DNA from: Rhizophagus irregularis
Lineage: Eukaryota; Glomeromycota; Glomeromycetes; Glomerales; Glomeraceae
NCBI RefSeq assembly: GCF_026210795.1
Contig: NC_089457.1
Span: 806,001 to 870,000, forward strand
Length of the DNA stretch: 64,000 bases
Reading direction: 5' to 3'
Within the stretch, counting starts at the first letter, position 1. Every line of letters starts with the position of its first letter. A model generated the notes under the pieces. That model saw only the letters and a program-made list of their open reading frames with translations. It had not been told where the DNA came from and ran no database searches. Below are positions 12,055 to 23,142 of this stretch, piece by piece. A program made the position numbers and the translations under genes.

Positions 12055-12962
12055 ATTTCATCAATATTTTCTTTTATTCTTACTGAATTCCATACTCGCA
12101 TAGCAAATTTTGCTAAAATTTCTCTACTATCATCTTCTTCAATTGTAAATTTCTTTGATCTAATGTGATGGCACACTGCCCTTATAGCATGATCATAACA
12201 CCATCCAACCAATACTTTTAAACTATCAAATTCTTTATTTGTTATAATAGTATTAATAATTTTATTAAAATATTGTTCTGGAGTTTCATTATTATATTTT
12301 TTTTAATATTACAACCAGTAAATTATATGCACAATCAGTATTTATTAAGTAAGGAACTGAATTAGAATTAAATAATTGTAATTCTTTTGTCGGTAAATGT
12401 GTAAATAATGCTGAAAATTATTAGAAGATAGATCATTAGTTACAAGTTCGAATACATCTACTGGAAACGCATCTGATTTTTTACCTAGTAAAAAATGCAT
12501 TCAAGATTCTCTTATAATTTTCTGTAGTATTATTTATATTTGTGAAAGACAATATGGAATTGACTTTACTAATTGTCCTATATAATTTAGAAAAATTCCT
12601 GGATTTTCATGCATGATAATGATAGTAAATGATCACAACTTCATTAAATATTGGTAATGATAATGGTTGAGTTTGAATAAATTCTTGAATAAAGTCTCGT
12701 ATCTGGTATTTAACTGCAGATTTTGAACCATTTATTTAAGAAATTAGTCTTTTTTCTTTTTGTTAATATCTAAAATTGCTGCATAAAAGTTATTCACATA
12801 AATTATAACCTAGCTATTTATTAGTTGAATTAATCATTATTGCAGAATTGGCTGATATCAATTACCAGTATATCTATCTAATTTCGGTTGATAAGGTGAT
12901 TTATAATCAAATTCCATTAATTTTTGTCTAGATAATCCATGCAAATGTTTTTTCTTCTAAGT

Positions 12963-13147
12963 TATATATGCTGCCCAAATTATTTTGGAATGCTATAAGC
13001 CTATAATTATAATTTGGAATGTCGTAATTTATTCAGTTTATATATAATTTACTATGTAAAGTGCCAAAATAATTTGGGATGTCATAATTGAATTTGGGAT
13101 TTTACTTATAATTATGACAGTCCAAAATAATTTGGATGGCATGTATA
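12963..13147 (-). mobile_element. Short TIR element (family A, copy 2), 8-bp TSD
   Basis: This 185-bp element is the reverse-oriented relative of 8000-8176, sharing TIRs (TATATATGCTGCCCAAATTA; CATGTATA end) and most internal sequence. TTCTAAGT flanks both sides exactly (12955-12962, 13148-13155). It is inserted in or beside the decayed OTU/vertnin-like gene. Confidence 0.88.
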
Positions 13148-13888
13148 TTCTAAGTGCTTACAGTCAGACTCGTCGCATCGATACGATAATTCGCTCGTAC
13201 CGATAAATTTTCTATATCCTATTATACAATTAATGAAAAAACCTTGTTATACTGATATTATATATAGTTTCATGATGTAACATGTACTGATACTTTTCTT
13301 TACCTCTTTATAATTAATACATAGTAAGATGTACTGATACTTTAGGTTATACTGGTATTAATTCGGGTTAACACTATAAATTTGGCCAGAGTTAACATAA
13401 AGGTTCCATCCAAATCACATGACATTTTAATATATTAGCTATCCAAAGTTTGCATAATGCTGGCAAGAATTGGATTTTGGCTTGCATTATGATTCACTGA
13501 TGGCGGTTATGTAATAATAATTTGATATACCGATATATTTTTTCTAAAAGCAACAGGTGTTGGTACATGAAGGTCGCTAGTACGTTATTTTTTATTAAGT
13601 GAAAAGATTACATAAATATTGACAAAATTTCCAGAAATTTTATTAATTGCTATTTTAAATGTAACTTTTTTATTTATATTACATCCATCACAATAATAAT
13701 ACTTTGTTAGAATTTTGTTTGATTTATATGTTTTTTAACAATTATGGATATTTGTGATGGGAATTCTGACTGTTTTCTGAGTAATTCAACCAAATAATAG
13801 TTGCTAACTTGCCACAACCTCCAATAATAATTGGATTTTTGATCATCAATAACACATAAAATTAATTTATCTCTTTTTGAGTAATTGT

Positions 13889-14521
13889 ATGGTGCACATA
13901 GTCTAAAGCCACCACTTTTTATTATGTGATTTCAAATGAATAGAAAAAAAAATTTAATCAATATTTTTTAAAAAAACTTTCTGTAATATTGTAGTTTAAA
14001 CAGTATACTTTTATGTAACAGAGAGTTTTTTCAAATTGAATTACTGTAGCATAAGATATATAAGTTTTAATTTTGGTTATTTTACTATGTTTTGAATAAA
14101 TTTGGAGGAATTTGGCCAGTTTAATACTAATATAATGCAGGCCAAAATTTATAAACTGGCCTAAATTAAGAATTAATATAAAAATATTTTTGTTTAAAAT
14201 AACTGAATGAGAATTATTTATCTATAAACTTTATTTTTTTTTTGAAACAAATTAAATATATATTTATTATTCTTAATGAATATAGAAAAAATTTAATGGG
14301 TATCACAATTTTATATATAATAAAATTTCTAATAATATGAATTTATAAATCATTTTAGCTAGAATTAATATTAATTCTGGCTAAACAATTGGTATTCTAT
14401 TCTACAAACCCACCTATATATATATGATAAGTAAATATTGACCAATGAAATTTGCTCACGTGATTTTATAAAAATTTGGCCAAAAAATAAAAAAGTGGTG
14501 GCTTTAGACTGTGCGCACCAT
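13889..14521. mobile_element. TIR element inserted in the decayed gene
   Basis: ATGGTGCACATAGTCTAAAG (13889) is inverted at the right end (CTTTAGACTGTGCGCACCAT, ending 14521), and the arms extend through CCACCACTTTTT. The coding remnants on either side join sensibly when the element is removed (KKLKIFN on one side, YSKRDKLILCV on the other). The flanks share only AATTG, so the target duplication has decayed. Confidence 0.7.
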
Positions 14522-15380
14522 AAATTGAAAATCTTTAGCTTCTTGATAAATAAAATAACATTAATATTTGCAACATTAGGTATAAATGAATTATCATATC
14601 AATACTCATAAATAATTCTCCTAAGTTTTGATTTTGTTTTATCATTTTCAATAACGGGTTGCAATTAATGATCGTTCTTGATAGAAGATTGATAATTATC
14701 ATCATCATTATACACTGATTGGAAATCATAATTATAATCTTCAATAAGTCATTTGAAATTGTTTTGCAGAACAGGAATTCCACATAATAATACATTTAGG
14801 TAAATCTTTCGTATTTTGTCTTGGTAAAATTATGCGGTTATAAATCTGATTCATAAATTTATTATTCATATTTTGGAAAAAGAGATTCAATTGGTCTATG
14901 TAATACTGATGCTAGTCCAAAAAATGCTATCATAGAATTCCAGAAATTTGATTTATACATCAATTTTAATTCTGAAATATATTTGCTCTCTTTCTTAAAA
15001 TTATAATTATTATTTATAATTCTAATATTTCCATTATTCAATGCTTCTTCCCGATAAATAATATCCTGTTCAAAAATTTTTTGTTGCAAATAAAATTGGG
15101 AATGTATCATTAATTTAACCATTACAGCTAATCGCAACTAAATATTAAAATTTTCATTTCCAAATACAATTAAAAAAGCACTATTAAAAAAATAGTTTCC
15201 ATTGGGAGTTGATCTTATATTTTTCTGGAAGCAATTTCATTGCTTCGTAATCTTGCTTATCATCATCCCACTCTTCATTAATATCAAAACTATTGAGTAA
15301 TATATCAGCTCTATCAAATTGAATGCCATAATTAATAACCTCGCTAAGTGTAATATCATTTCTATTAGAAATTTATCATA

Positions 15381-17454
15381 TTTATAGTATAGTGCTGTAA
15401 ACTTTAAAAGCAGGTTTTATTTAGGTACAAAAATAAATCTTTAGATTTGTTATTTTAATATATTACGAACTATTAAAAAAATTGACATTTTTTTTTATTA
15501 CATTAGCATACTTACAAAGTATTAATTTCATAGTATTACCTCCTTTTCCTTAATTATCATAAAATCTACTTTCTTTGTGGTCTGTGTGATCTGTCACGTA
15601 CGTGAAACTTGACCCACCTGCATACACGTTATCGATCCTATTCATGGTGTATTGTAAAATATATGTGATCAACAATGTGCATGCAGACAGCGTCTGTGTA
15701 CTATATGTACTATATATGATAGATATTTGATAAACATAAACATACAAGCCATAAAAATACACGATTATCTTTTTGTGTTATTAATGTTCCTTTACTTTTT
15801 TTATGACAGCCTTTTTAAATATAATTTTCTTTCTTAATGTTGAATGAATGAACTTTTATGATTTTTGAAATCATAAGTAGAAATCCTATTTTCGCTTATT
15901 TTAATTAGAAATACTACTAATTTTATCTATTGTAGACTTTAAAATATAAAGTAGATAAAACAATTAATATAACGCGTACTCGATACTGGTAGTAATAGAA
16001 AATAACATATAACAAATTAGATGTATTAAATTATATCAATTAAAATAAATAAAATATATGTTTTTAATTCTTAAATAAAACACATTAATATTAATACATA
16101 TGGATCGAAAATGTATAATAAGGCTATCAAGTATGTTCTACAATTTCAACTGTATAAAAATGGTATATTTTCAATACATTATAAAAAACTGTACACTTGT
16201 TCTTATATAGACATGTACAAAAATTGTACAAAACTTGAATAATTTTTTTTTCATAGGGATATATAAAAAAAGAAAGAACATCCTCAGATTCTTATTGCAA
16301 AAGCATAAATAAAAACCATTTTATTTTCTACTTTCTAAAAAAAAGTAAAAAAATTCTCAATCCTTAATCCATCAGACTTTTCGTCCTAATTTTTTAAGAT
16401 CCAAAGCATCCAAGTAAATACCCATAACTAAAAATAAAAGAAGCATTAGTAAAGACTTTACCAATGTTCCCTACCCCAATTTTTAAATCAAGTCAAGGAC
16501 CAAATCCTACATCAAGACACCCAGAAAGATACCAATAAGGAAAAAAAATTAGAAACACTAACATTAGTTAAAGTTTTTTGCTAATGTTCTCTAAAATCTC
16601 AACTTCCTATTTCAAAGTTTCAAAACACGCACCTTTTTCCAAATGACCAAATCCAATAGCTGAAATCTGAGTTCTAGGCGTTCAGAAAGATATAACAAGA
16701 AATTAAAAAAAAAAACGGAAAGAAATGTTAGTTAAAAATTAATATACTATTCTCTTGATATTTTCTCTCTAATTTTAATCTCATACCTCATGGTTTATTC
16801 TGAAGTCCAAGTTCGAAATTGCATCTATAAGCAATAAAGTATAATTTTTTGGACAAAAAAGATTTTGGTTTGATTTTTTATAAAAAAAAAAATACAAAAA
16901 TTCATTTTAATTTTTTACATTTTTTATTTCTAAACAATTAAATTGAGAAATATTTGTCTTTTTAATAATAAATAAAAAAGTTCGGTTGGTTTTATTTTAT
17001 AAAAACAATAAAGCAAATGAATTAAAAAAAACTGCCACGTAATGATTTTATAGTTAAACAAATAATGAATTACGGTTAATCCATTATGAATCCGGATTAT
17101 ATGATAACCGTTAACCTAACCCTATAAAAAATTTTTATCCGAATATTTCCATTATTTCTCCGTGTCTTCCGTAAAAATTCCGTGAAAATGATACATTCCC
17201 GGATATCCGTGTTAGCGAGATGAAAATTTCCATGATTTAAGGCTATAAATTCCATGAAAATGATACATTCACGGAAAAAACATGGAAAGATAAAACACGG
17301 ATCAGATTTTTTACAGGGTAAATGTCAAACCGAATACCCAATAATAACAGATATCCGTTTATATCCAATATTAATGGTTTACGGGTCTGAATACTAAAAT
17401 TATTTTACCTTCCATTTTTTTTTTCTTTATAAATACAACATGAATAGTCATATT
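15381..17454. other. Non-coding stretch
   Basis: AT-rich with no supportable gene. Around 16400-16750 degenerate words (ACATTAGTTAAAG, TTGCTAATGTTC) repeat. Around 17080-17310 CCGTGAAAATGATACATTC and related GGATATCCG words repeat, probably an old element. The 15550-15762 frame has no protein-like features. Confidence 0.5.
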
Positions 17455-17900
17455 TTTTTTCGTATCCAATAGTTTTTGTAATTTTGCATATCATGTAATC
17501 GTGCTCCTGTACCTACAGCTTTTTCTAATTTGAACGTAATTATATAACCATGTAATCTGAATGAATAATTTCTTTAGTCTTACAGTATAAAATATTAGCA
17601 AGAATATCATCTAAAGATGATACTTCTATTTCAACCCATTTAAAATGGTAATGCTGGACCTGTAGCAGGCTTTATCACCAAAATATAATTTGTTCTTTAT
17701 TATTTGTTTCATCAAATACATCAACATCACAATCATTTTCACTTGAATCTATTACTAAAGTTTTTTCTGAAGATAAATTTGAAATATTAGTTGATTTTGA
17801 GTTAGTTCTTATCCTTTGAAAGGTACAAGTGGAACATAAAGAGAAGTTAAAAGTTGCTTTAAGATCTAAGGAATAACCAAATTTGGTAACGTTTTCTCAA
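17455..17900 (-). pseudogene. Remnant of a repeated fungal protein gene
   Basis: Minus-strand translation gives RIRTNSKSTNISNL, then LVIDSSENDCDVDVFDETN, then VSSLDDILANILYCKTKEII, then (after a frame break) TFKLEKAVGTGARLHDMQNY. The last two blocks resemble the N-terminal domain (…FKxExAxGxGTxLxDxxDF) of a large Rhizophagus family, recalled from memory. No intact reading frame is present. Function is unknown. Confidence 0.45.
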
Positions 17901-18441
17901 ATAAATTTGAGTGGCCCAGATTGTAAGTCAGGTGACGAAACTCAAGAAAAATGCGTCATTTCAAATTTTTTTTTTGTTTGGCTTGATATTTTTGTCGCAA
18001 GAGCATTCTTTTTTTTCCCATACTAAGTTCAATTCCACAGTAAAGGCACTTTTTACAACCAAAACAAGTGCCAATGAGGTATTGAGCTTTATTGTTAGAT
18101 GGGTTTATTAACGTACAGTAAATAAGTGGAACGCGTCTTTTTCTTTGTTAATATACCACTAATATACCGTTAAAACATTTGGTAATTTATTGAGAGTAGT
18201 AGAGTACATATTTGTGATTGATACATCAATCATCTTTCTGGTAATCATAACGGGTAATCAAAATTTCATACATGATAATATTTAATTATTTAAATGATGA
18301 TTTTTTAATTACAAACTTATGTAAAGAAAAAAATTTTTACATATACTCTACAATTAGTATTGAGCTTAAAAAACTAATGATAAAAGCTAAAATATAAAAG
18401 TAACAGATAAAAATAAATGAAATATAATAATTTCCCTTCAA

Positions 18442-21400
18442 TTAGAATGTTATTACGACGTCACCATCACCTTCGTGTATATGATCTTCGGATTTGTGTA
18501 TATAAGATCTAATTTCACCAATCAAATATTTAACATCATCATTACTTAATGCAAATATAGCAGCGGCGTACTTAGATTTAATCCCCTCAATCATATCTAA
18601 TGGATTTTTATTGTAGACATTGTTGTTGACATTGTTGTTGACATTGGATATTAACAGCATTTTATTATATAGATCATAAATATTTTCCGCTTTTCGATGT
18701 TGAAGATCAGTAACTTTTTCCGGAGCATTTTCTCCATTATTATCGCTAAATAGCAATTCCCCGAGACGGTAATAACAACGAATAAGTTTCTTATTAGCTA
18801 CTTTGTATGGCCAGCGTTTTTTTCCATCAGGAATGAAATGATGAAACAAGTAAGTTCCATAATGTTTTCCAAAATCAATATAAGAACTTATAGGTTTAAG
18901 TTTTGTATGACGTTCGACTTCTTCGATTGAATCAAGGATTTCATAATATAAATGTTTAAAAAAATATTTATCATCAGCCAGATGAGCAGAATAATTTTTT
19001 TTAATGGATTTAAATGTTTTCTTGTTGATTTCTTTAAACAACTTATGTAAATCTTTGAATTTTGAGGCATAATCTAATTTAATCAACCCTTTATGCAATT
19101 TTGTATAATTTTTATTTTCTTCTTTTCTTAATTTTAAGAGTTCTTTCAATATTAATTTTATCGATATTTGATGTAATTCATTTGATAATCTTTCTAAAAA
19201 TTTTAATAATTTTTTTGATTCTTTTGATTCTTTTGATCCTTTTGATCCTTTTGATTCTTTTGATTCTTTTGATTCTTTTGATTCTTTTGATTCTTTTGAT
19301 TCTTTTGATTCTTTTGATTCTTTTGATTCTTTTGATTCTTTTGATTCTTTTGATTCTTTTGATTTTTTTAATTTTTCACTTGCTTCCTTTTTAAGCTTAT
19401 CAATTATCTCATATAATGTTTCTATCTTACCGGAATTTTTCGTGAGTTCAATATTAAATTTTCCCGAAAAATTCTCAATAAGTTTTTTCTCAATAAGTTC
19501 TTTCGAAAGTTCCTCAATAAATTTTTTCGAAACTTTCTCAATAAGTTTATTCGAAAATTCCTTAATAAAATCTTTCGAAAATTTCTCAATAGATTTAAAT
19601 TTTTTCGAAAATTCCTCATTAAATTCTTTCGAAAATTCCTCAATAGATTTTTTCGAAAGTTTCTCAATAAATTCTTTCGAAAATTCCTCAATAGAATTAA
19701 ATTTTTTCGAAAATTCCTCAATAAATTCTTCCGAAAATTCCTTAGTAGTTTTAAATTCCTCAGTAGATTTAAATTTCTCAATAAATATAAATTCCTTAAT
19801 AAGTTTTTCCGAAATTTTCTCAATAGATTTAAATTCCTCAATAAATTTTTTCGAAAATTCCTCAATAGATTTTTTCGAAAATTTCTCAATAGATTTAATT
19901 TCCTCAATAAATTTTTTCAAAAATTTCTCAATAAATTTTTTCGAAAATTCCTCAATAAATTTTTTCGAAAATTCCTCAATAGATTTTTTCGAAATATCAA
20001 TAGATTTAAATTCCTCAATAGATTTAAATTCCCCAATAAATTTTTTCGAAAAATCCTCGATAGAATTTTTCGAAATATCAATAGATTTAAATTTCTCAAT
20101 AGATTTAAATTCCTTAATAGATTTAAATTCCTCAATAAATTTAAATTCCTCAATAAATTTTTTTGAAAATTCCTTAATAGATTTAAATTCAATAGATTTT
20201 TTCGAAAATTCCTCAGATTTTTTAACAATAAATTTTTCCGAAAATTCCTTAATAAATTTAAATTCCTCAATAGATTTAAATTCCTCAATAGAAATAGATT
20301 TAAATTTCTCAATATTAAAATCCAAATTCTTAATAGAAGTAAATTTCGAAAATTCCTTGATAGTCTCATTAGGTTTTTTATCGATGATAAATTTAAATTC
20401 CTCATATTCCTCATTAGGTTTTCTAGATTTTTTCAATTTAAAATCCTCAATAAATTTTTTCGAAAATTTCTCGATAGTCTCAATAGATTTAAATTCCTCA
20501 ATAGATTTTTTAAATTCCTCAATAGATTTAAATTCCTCAATAGATTTTTTAAATTCCTCAATAGATTTAAATTCCTCAATAGATTTTTTAAATTCCTCAA
20601 TAGATTTAAATTCCTCAATAGATTTAAATTCCTCAATAGATTTTTTAAATTCCTCAATAGATTTAAATTCCTCAATAGATTTTTTAAATTCCTCAATAGA
20701 TTTAAATTCTGAAAGTTTTGCTGAAAGTTCAAATTTTTCTGAAAATTTCTTAATATATTCATATTCCACAATAGATTTTAATTTCTTAATAAAATTTATT
20801 GAAAATTTCTCAATAAAATTTTCTGAAAATTCCTCAATAAGATTTTCTGAAAATTCCTCAATAAAATTTTCTGACATTTTCTCAATAAAATTTTTTGAAA
20901 TTTTCTCAATAAAAGTTTTTGAAAATTTTTCCGCCGAAGATTCCTCATTAGATTTTTGCGAAAATTTCTCAATAAATTTAGATAATTTTTTTTCTACCTT
21001 ATCAATCTTCCCGCCATCCATATCCATATCATCATCATCATTATTCATCAAATCTTGTCTTATATTGTCATACATCTCAAATAATTTTTTTTCTATTTCA
21101 CCAAGTTTATCATCAGAATGACCATGAACTATTTTTGCATACCCCATATCCAAGATGGGAGTTTCTATCTTTTGATCAATCTCTTTTAATATTTTAGGTG
21201 TCCTGGATAATTCTTTTTTTATCTTATAAAGTCTCAACGGCAGATTTGTAATCTTTTCCAGATGGTTTGTATTCTTTTGCTTCGACATCTGTATTTCATT
21301 CCATTTCTTATAATATTCATGTTTTTCCAAATCCTTAATTTTTAATATTTTAGGTATCTCTTTGCGTAATTCATCAACATCAGCACTTGCTGGATCCGTG

Positions 21401-22935
21401 AGATTATTTAAGTATTCTGCCCGCCGGTTAATATATTTCAATTTGACTTTTATTACACCAAGTTCCTCAAATAATTTACCATTAAAATGAGTAATTTCAG
21501 TAAATTCTTTAAGCAATGTCTTTGTCTTACTTTTCTCTATTATTTGGTTAATTACTTCCAACTTCTTAGATATCTTAGAAAATTCTTCTTCTATTTCTTC
21601 TTCTATTTCACCACTTTCTTTTTTTTCCTCGTTTTCATTTTTTATTATATTTAGCAATCCCTTTGATGCCCCATAAAGTTCCCTAAGTATATGGTAATCA
21701 ACAGACAACTTAGTTGATTCTGATTTACAAGGATATTCTTGATCTACCAAAATAATTTCGACAAGCTCTTTCAATGACAATGTCTTCCTAAGTTTTTTCA
21801 TATTCAATTCTGATTGTGAGTTAGTATCTTTTTGTAATATAAAATCAAGTCCTTCCATCGCACTAAATAATTTCCATATCCACGAAGCAATATCTTTCCC
21901 AGAGACAGGCTTTGGAACCTCGTTCCCTGCGTCTTTCAAACCAGTTAGACGCCCAGCAGTTAGACGCTCAGTCAAATCAGTCGAATGCTCTGATGAGTCT
22001 GATCTAAATTTTAATATTTCCGACAATTCACGAATAAATTTTATTTTCAACAATATTTTCGGCAATCTAAGAATACATTTTATCAATTTATTCGGCGATA
22101 TTTTCAACGATCTAATAAATTTCCATATTCCCGACAATTTAAGAAGAAATTTTATCAAATCATTCGACGGAAATTTATTCGACAATATTTCTAATTCAGA
22201 TTTATAAACAGCTTTTATGTAGTGATCTTTTAGTTTTTCCAAATCACGGGCGGTATTTCTTTTAATGTGAATTTTAATACCACTTAAAAGTCGTTCTACA
22301 TCCTTTCCCCCTTCACTTGTAAGAGTGAAAATCTTTAGCGAATAATGAATTAAACAAGTGAAAATAAAAGAGACCACTCCAAAAATAATAATCGCCATGT
22401 TTATTGGAACCGCATTTTTTTCTTGTAGTGAAGTCAAGTCAAGTATAATAAAAACAATGAATAGTAATGAGCTAAAAATAGTAAACCCAGTATAAAATGA
22501 CTTCATCGCTAGTAACCAAAAATTCCAAGTTTCAATTGTATTTTCAGTATTTCGAATGTCATCCTCATCAATAATTTTCAAAGAAAGTTCCACACTTTCA
22601 TCGCACACTTCTGAAAATTTAATGTCAATACTATTATCATCCGTCGATGGAGTCATAAAAGATCGTAAATTCGAAAATAAAGACATCAAAGAAGCTACTC
22701 CGACTACAGCGTTTTCTACAATTTTTGTGATGCTAGTTCCAACCAAGAAAATAAAAATAGACCCAAATAAAATGCTAACAATAGAGAAAATAATAGCTTG
22801 TAACGTATTTTTTTTCGCAATCTTATGAAGAGCCTTATTCTTATCTGCAATTTTCTTCAAATTTTTCAGACGGAAATTTCTTGCCACTTTACGTCTCCTA
22901 TCCTTAAGTTCCTTCAAACTTTTTTCTTCATCCAT
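18442..22935 (-). CDS. Large membrane-anchored repeat/coiled-coil protein, 1,497 aa
   Basis: A single uninterrupted frame. I start it at the ATG at 22935 (MDEEKSLKELKDRRRK); the frame opens 33 bases earlier but only with a TTG. Residues 1-45 are very basic. Hydrophobic segments lie at about 46-68, 150-167 and 179-200 and look like membrane spans. A charged helical region follows to about 660. Residues about 668-1165 are imperfect repeats of (K)SIEEF(K/S)(K)FIEEF type. Residues about 1193-1242 are roughly 16 copies of Lys-Glu-Ser. The last 250 residues form a non-repetitive helical domain (…WPYKVANKKLIRCYYRLGEL…) ending GDGDVVITF. I do not recognise the family. Keeping 1,497 codons open in such decayed surroundings argues that it is a real, possibly expressed gene. 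The cellular membrane is unknown. Confidence 0.8.
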   Translation of the reverse strand: MDEEKSLKELKDRRRKVARNFRLKNLKKIADKNKALHKIAKKNTLQAIIFSIVSILFGSIFIFLVGTSITKIVENAVVGVASLMSLFSNLRSFMTPSTDDNSIDIKFSEVCDESVELSLKIIDEDDIRNTENTIETWNFWLLAMKSFYTGFTIFSSLLFIVFIILDLTSLQEKNAVPINMAIIIFGVVSFIFTCLIHYSLKIFTLTSEGGKDVERLLSGIKIHIKRNTARDLEKLKDHYIKAVYKSELEILSNKFPSNDLIKFLLKLSGIWKFIRSLKISPNKLIKCILRLPKILLKIKFIRELSEILKFRSDSSEHSTDLTERLTAGRLTGLKDAGNEVPKPVSGKDIASWIWKLFSAMEGLDFILQKDTNSQSELNMKKLRKTLSLKELVEIILVDQEYPCKSESTKLSVDYHILRELYGASKGLLNIIKNENEEKKESGEIEEEIEEEFSKISKKLEVINQIIEKSKTKTLLKEFTEITHFNGKLFEELGVIKVKLKYINRRAEYLNNLTDPASADVDELRKEIPKILKIKDLEKHEYYKKWNEIQMSKQKNTNHLEKITNLPLRLYKIKKELSRTPKILKEIDQKIETPILDMGYAKIVHGHSDDKLGEIEKKLFEMYDNIRQDLMNNDDDDMDMDGGKIDKVEKKLSKFIEKFSQKSNEESSAEKFSKTFIEKISKNFIEKMSENFIEEFSENLIEEFSENFIEKFSINFIKKLKSIVEYEYIKKFSEKFELSAKLSEFKSIEEFKKSIEEFKSIEEFKKSIEEFKSIEEFKSIEEFKKSIEEFKSIEEFKKSIEEFKSIEEFKKSIEEFKSIETIEKFSKKFIEDFKLKKSRKPNEEYEEFKFIIDKKPNETIKEFSKFTSIKNLDFNIEKFKSISIEEFKSIEEFKFIKEFSEKFIVKKSEEFSKKSIEFKSIKEFSKKFIEEFKFIEEFKSIKEFKSIEKFKSIDISKNSIEDFSKKFIGEFKSIEEFKSIDISKKSIEEFSKKFIEEFSKKFIEKFLKKFIEEIKSIEKFSKKSIEEFSKKFIEEFKSIEKISEKLIKEFIFIEKFKSTEEFKTTKEFSEEFIEEFSKKFNSIEEFSKEFIEKLSKKSIEEFSKEFNEEFSKKFKSIEKFSKDFIKEFSNKLIEKVSKKFIEELSKELIEKKLIENFSGKFNIELTKNSGKIETLYEIIDKLKKEASEKLKKSKESKESKESKESKESKESKESKESKESKESKESKESKGSKGSKESKESKKLLKFLERLSNELHQISIKLILKELLKLRKEENKNYTKLHKGLIKLDYASKFKDLHKLFKEINKKTFKSIKKNYSAHLADDKYFFKHLYYEILDSIEEVERHTKLKPISSYIDFGKHYGTYLFHHFIPDGKKRWPYKVANKKLIRCYYRLGELLFSDNNGENAPEKVTDLQHRKAENIYDLYNKMLLISNVNNNVNNNVYNKNPLDMIEGIKSKYAAAIFALSNDDVKYLIGEIRSYIHKSEDHIHEGDGDVVITF
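19210..19362 (-). repeat. 9-bp coding microsatellite (Lys-Glu-Ser)n
   Basis: GATTCTTTT on the + strand repeats about 16 times, with two GATCCTTTT variants giving Lys-Gly-Ser. It lies in frame inside the large membrane protein gene, so copy-number changes would keep the frame. Confidence 0.92.
19420..20935 (-). repeat. Degenerate coding repeats, Ser-Ile-Glu-Glu-Phe type
   Basis: AATTCCTCAATAGATTT and AATTCCTCAATAAATTTTTT units of 18-36 bp tile this interval. They encode EFKSIEEF and EFSKKFIEEF repeats. All are multiples of three, so other frames stay open too and produce spurious long frames on both strands. Confidence 0.88.
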
Positions 22936-23142
22936 CTTTATCTCGTAACGTAGTTTAACAAAGCTCAAAATATAACGTAAAATCTAACGAATAAAGGAAC
23001 TTTCTAGTGAATTAAATTAAAAAGTCTGTGAATGTGACCGATTTTTTGATCTTTTCGAAATCTTCATTAAATAAGAAAATAACCTTATTATATATGATAA
23101 AAAAAGAAAAAAACTTGATAAGAATGTAATGTCAAACAATAA

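Larger units (their letters stand above)
12055..15380 (-). pseudogene. Decayed OTU/vertnin-like transposon-type gene
   Basis: Read on the minus strand from about 15380, protein-like segments follow in order through many frameshifts and stops. They include DITLSEVINYGIQFDRADIL (about 15360-15290); a block starting MRLAVMVKLMIHSQFYLQQ (15137) with FGLASVLHRPIESLFPKY (14862 end); YNRIILPR and IIMWNS; DKLILCVIDDQKSNYYWRLW (about 13880-13800); LGKKSDAFPVDVFELVTNDL (about 12490-12430); and EFDSLKVLVGWCYDHAIRAV (about 12230-12160). The SVLHRPIESLFP block and the order resemble vertnin/OTU-like proteins that I recall as repeated in Rhizophagus. Two elements (12963-13147, 13889-14521) interrupt it. 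Function is inferred only by resemblance; no intact copy exists here. Confidence 0.6.

Noticed and set aside
15550-15762. 70-codon minus frame with Tyr/Thr-rich sequence
   Set aside because: No conserved motif, unusual composition, and neighbouring sequence is non-coding.
19101-21121. Long open frames on + (19101-19394, 19442-21121) and in other - frames (19422-20771) inside the large repeat gene
   Set aside because: They are by-products of codon-multiple repeats (poly Leu-Ile, Asn-Ser-Ser-Ile, Arg-Asn) and overlap the convincing 1,497-residue minus-strand frame.
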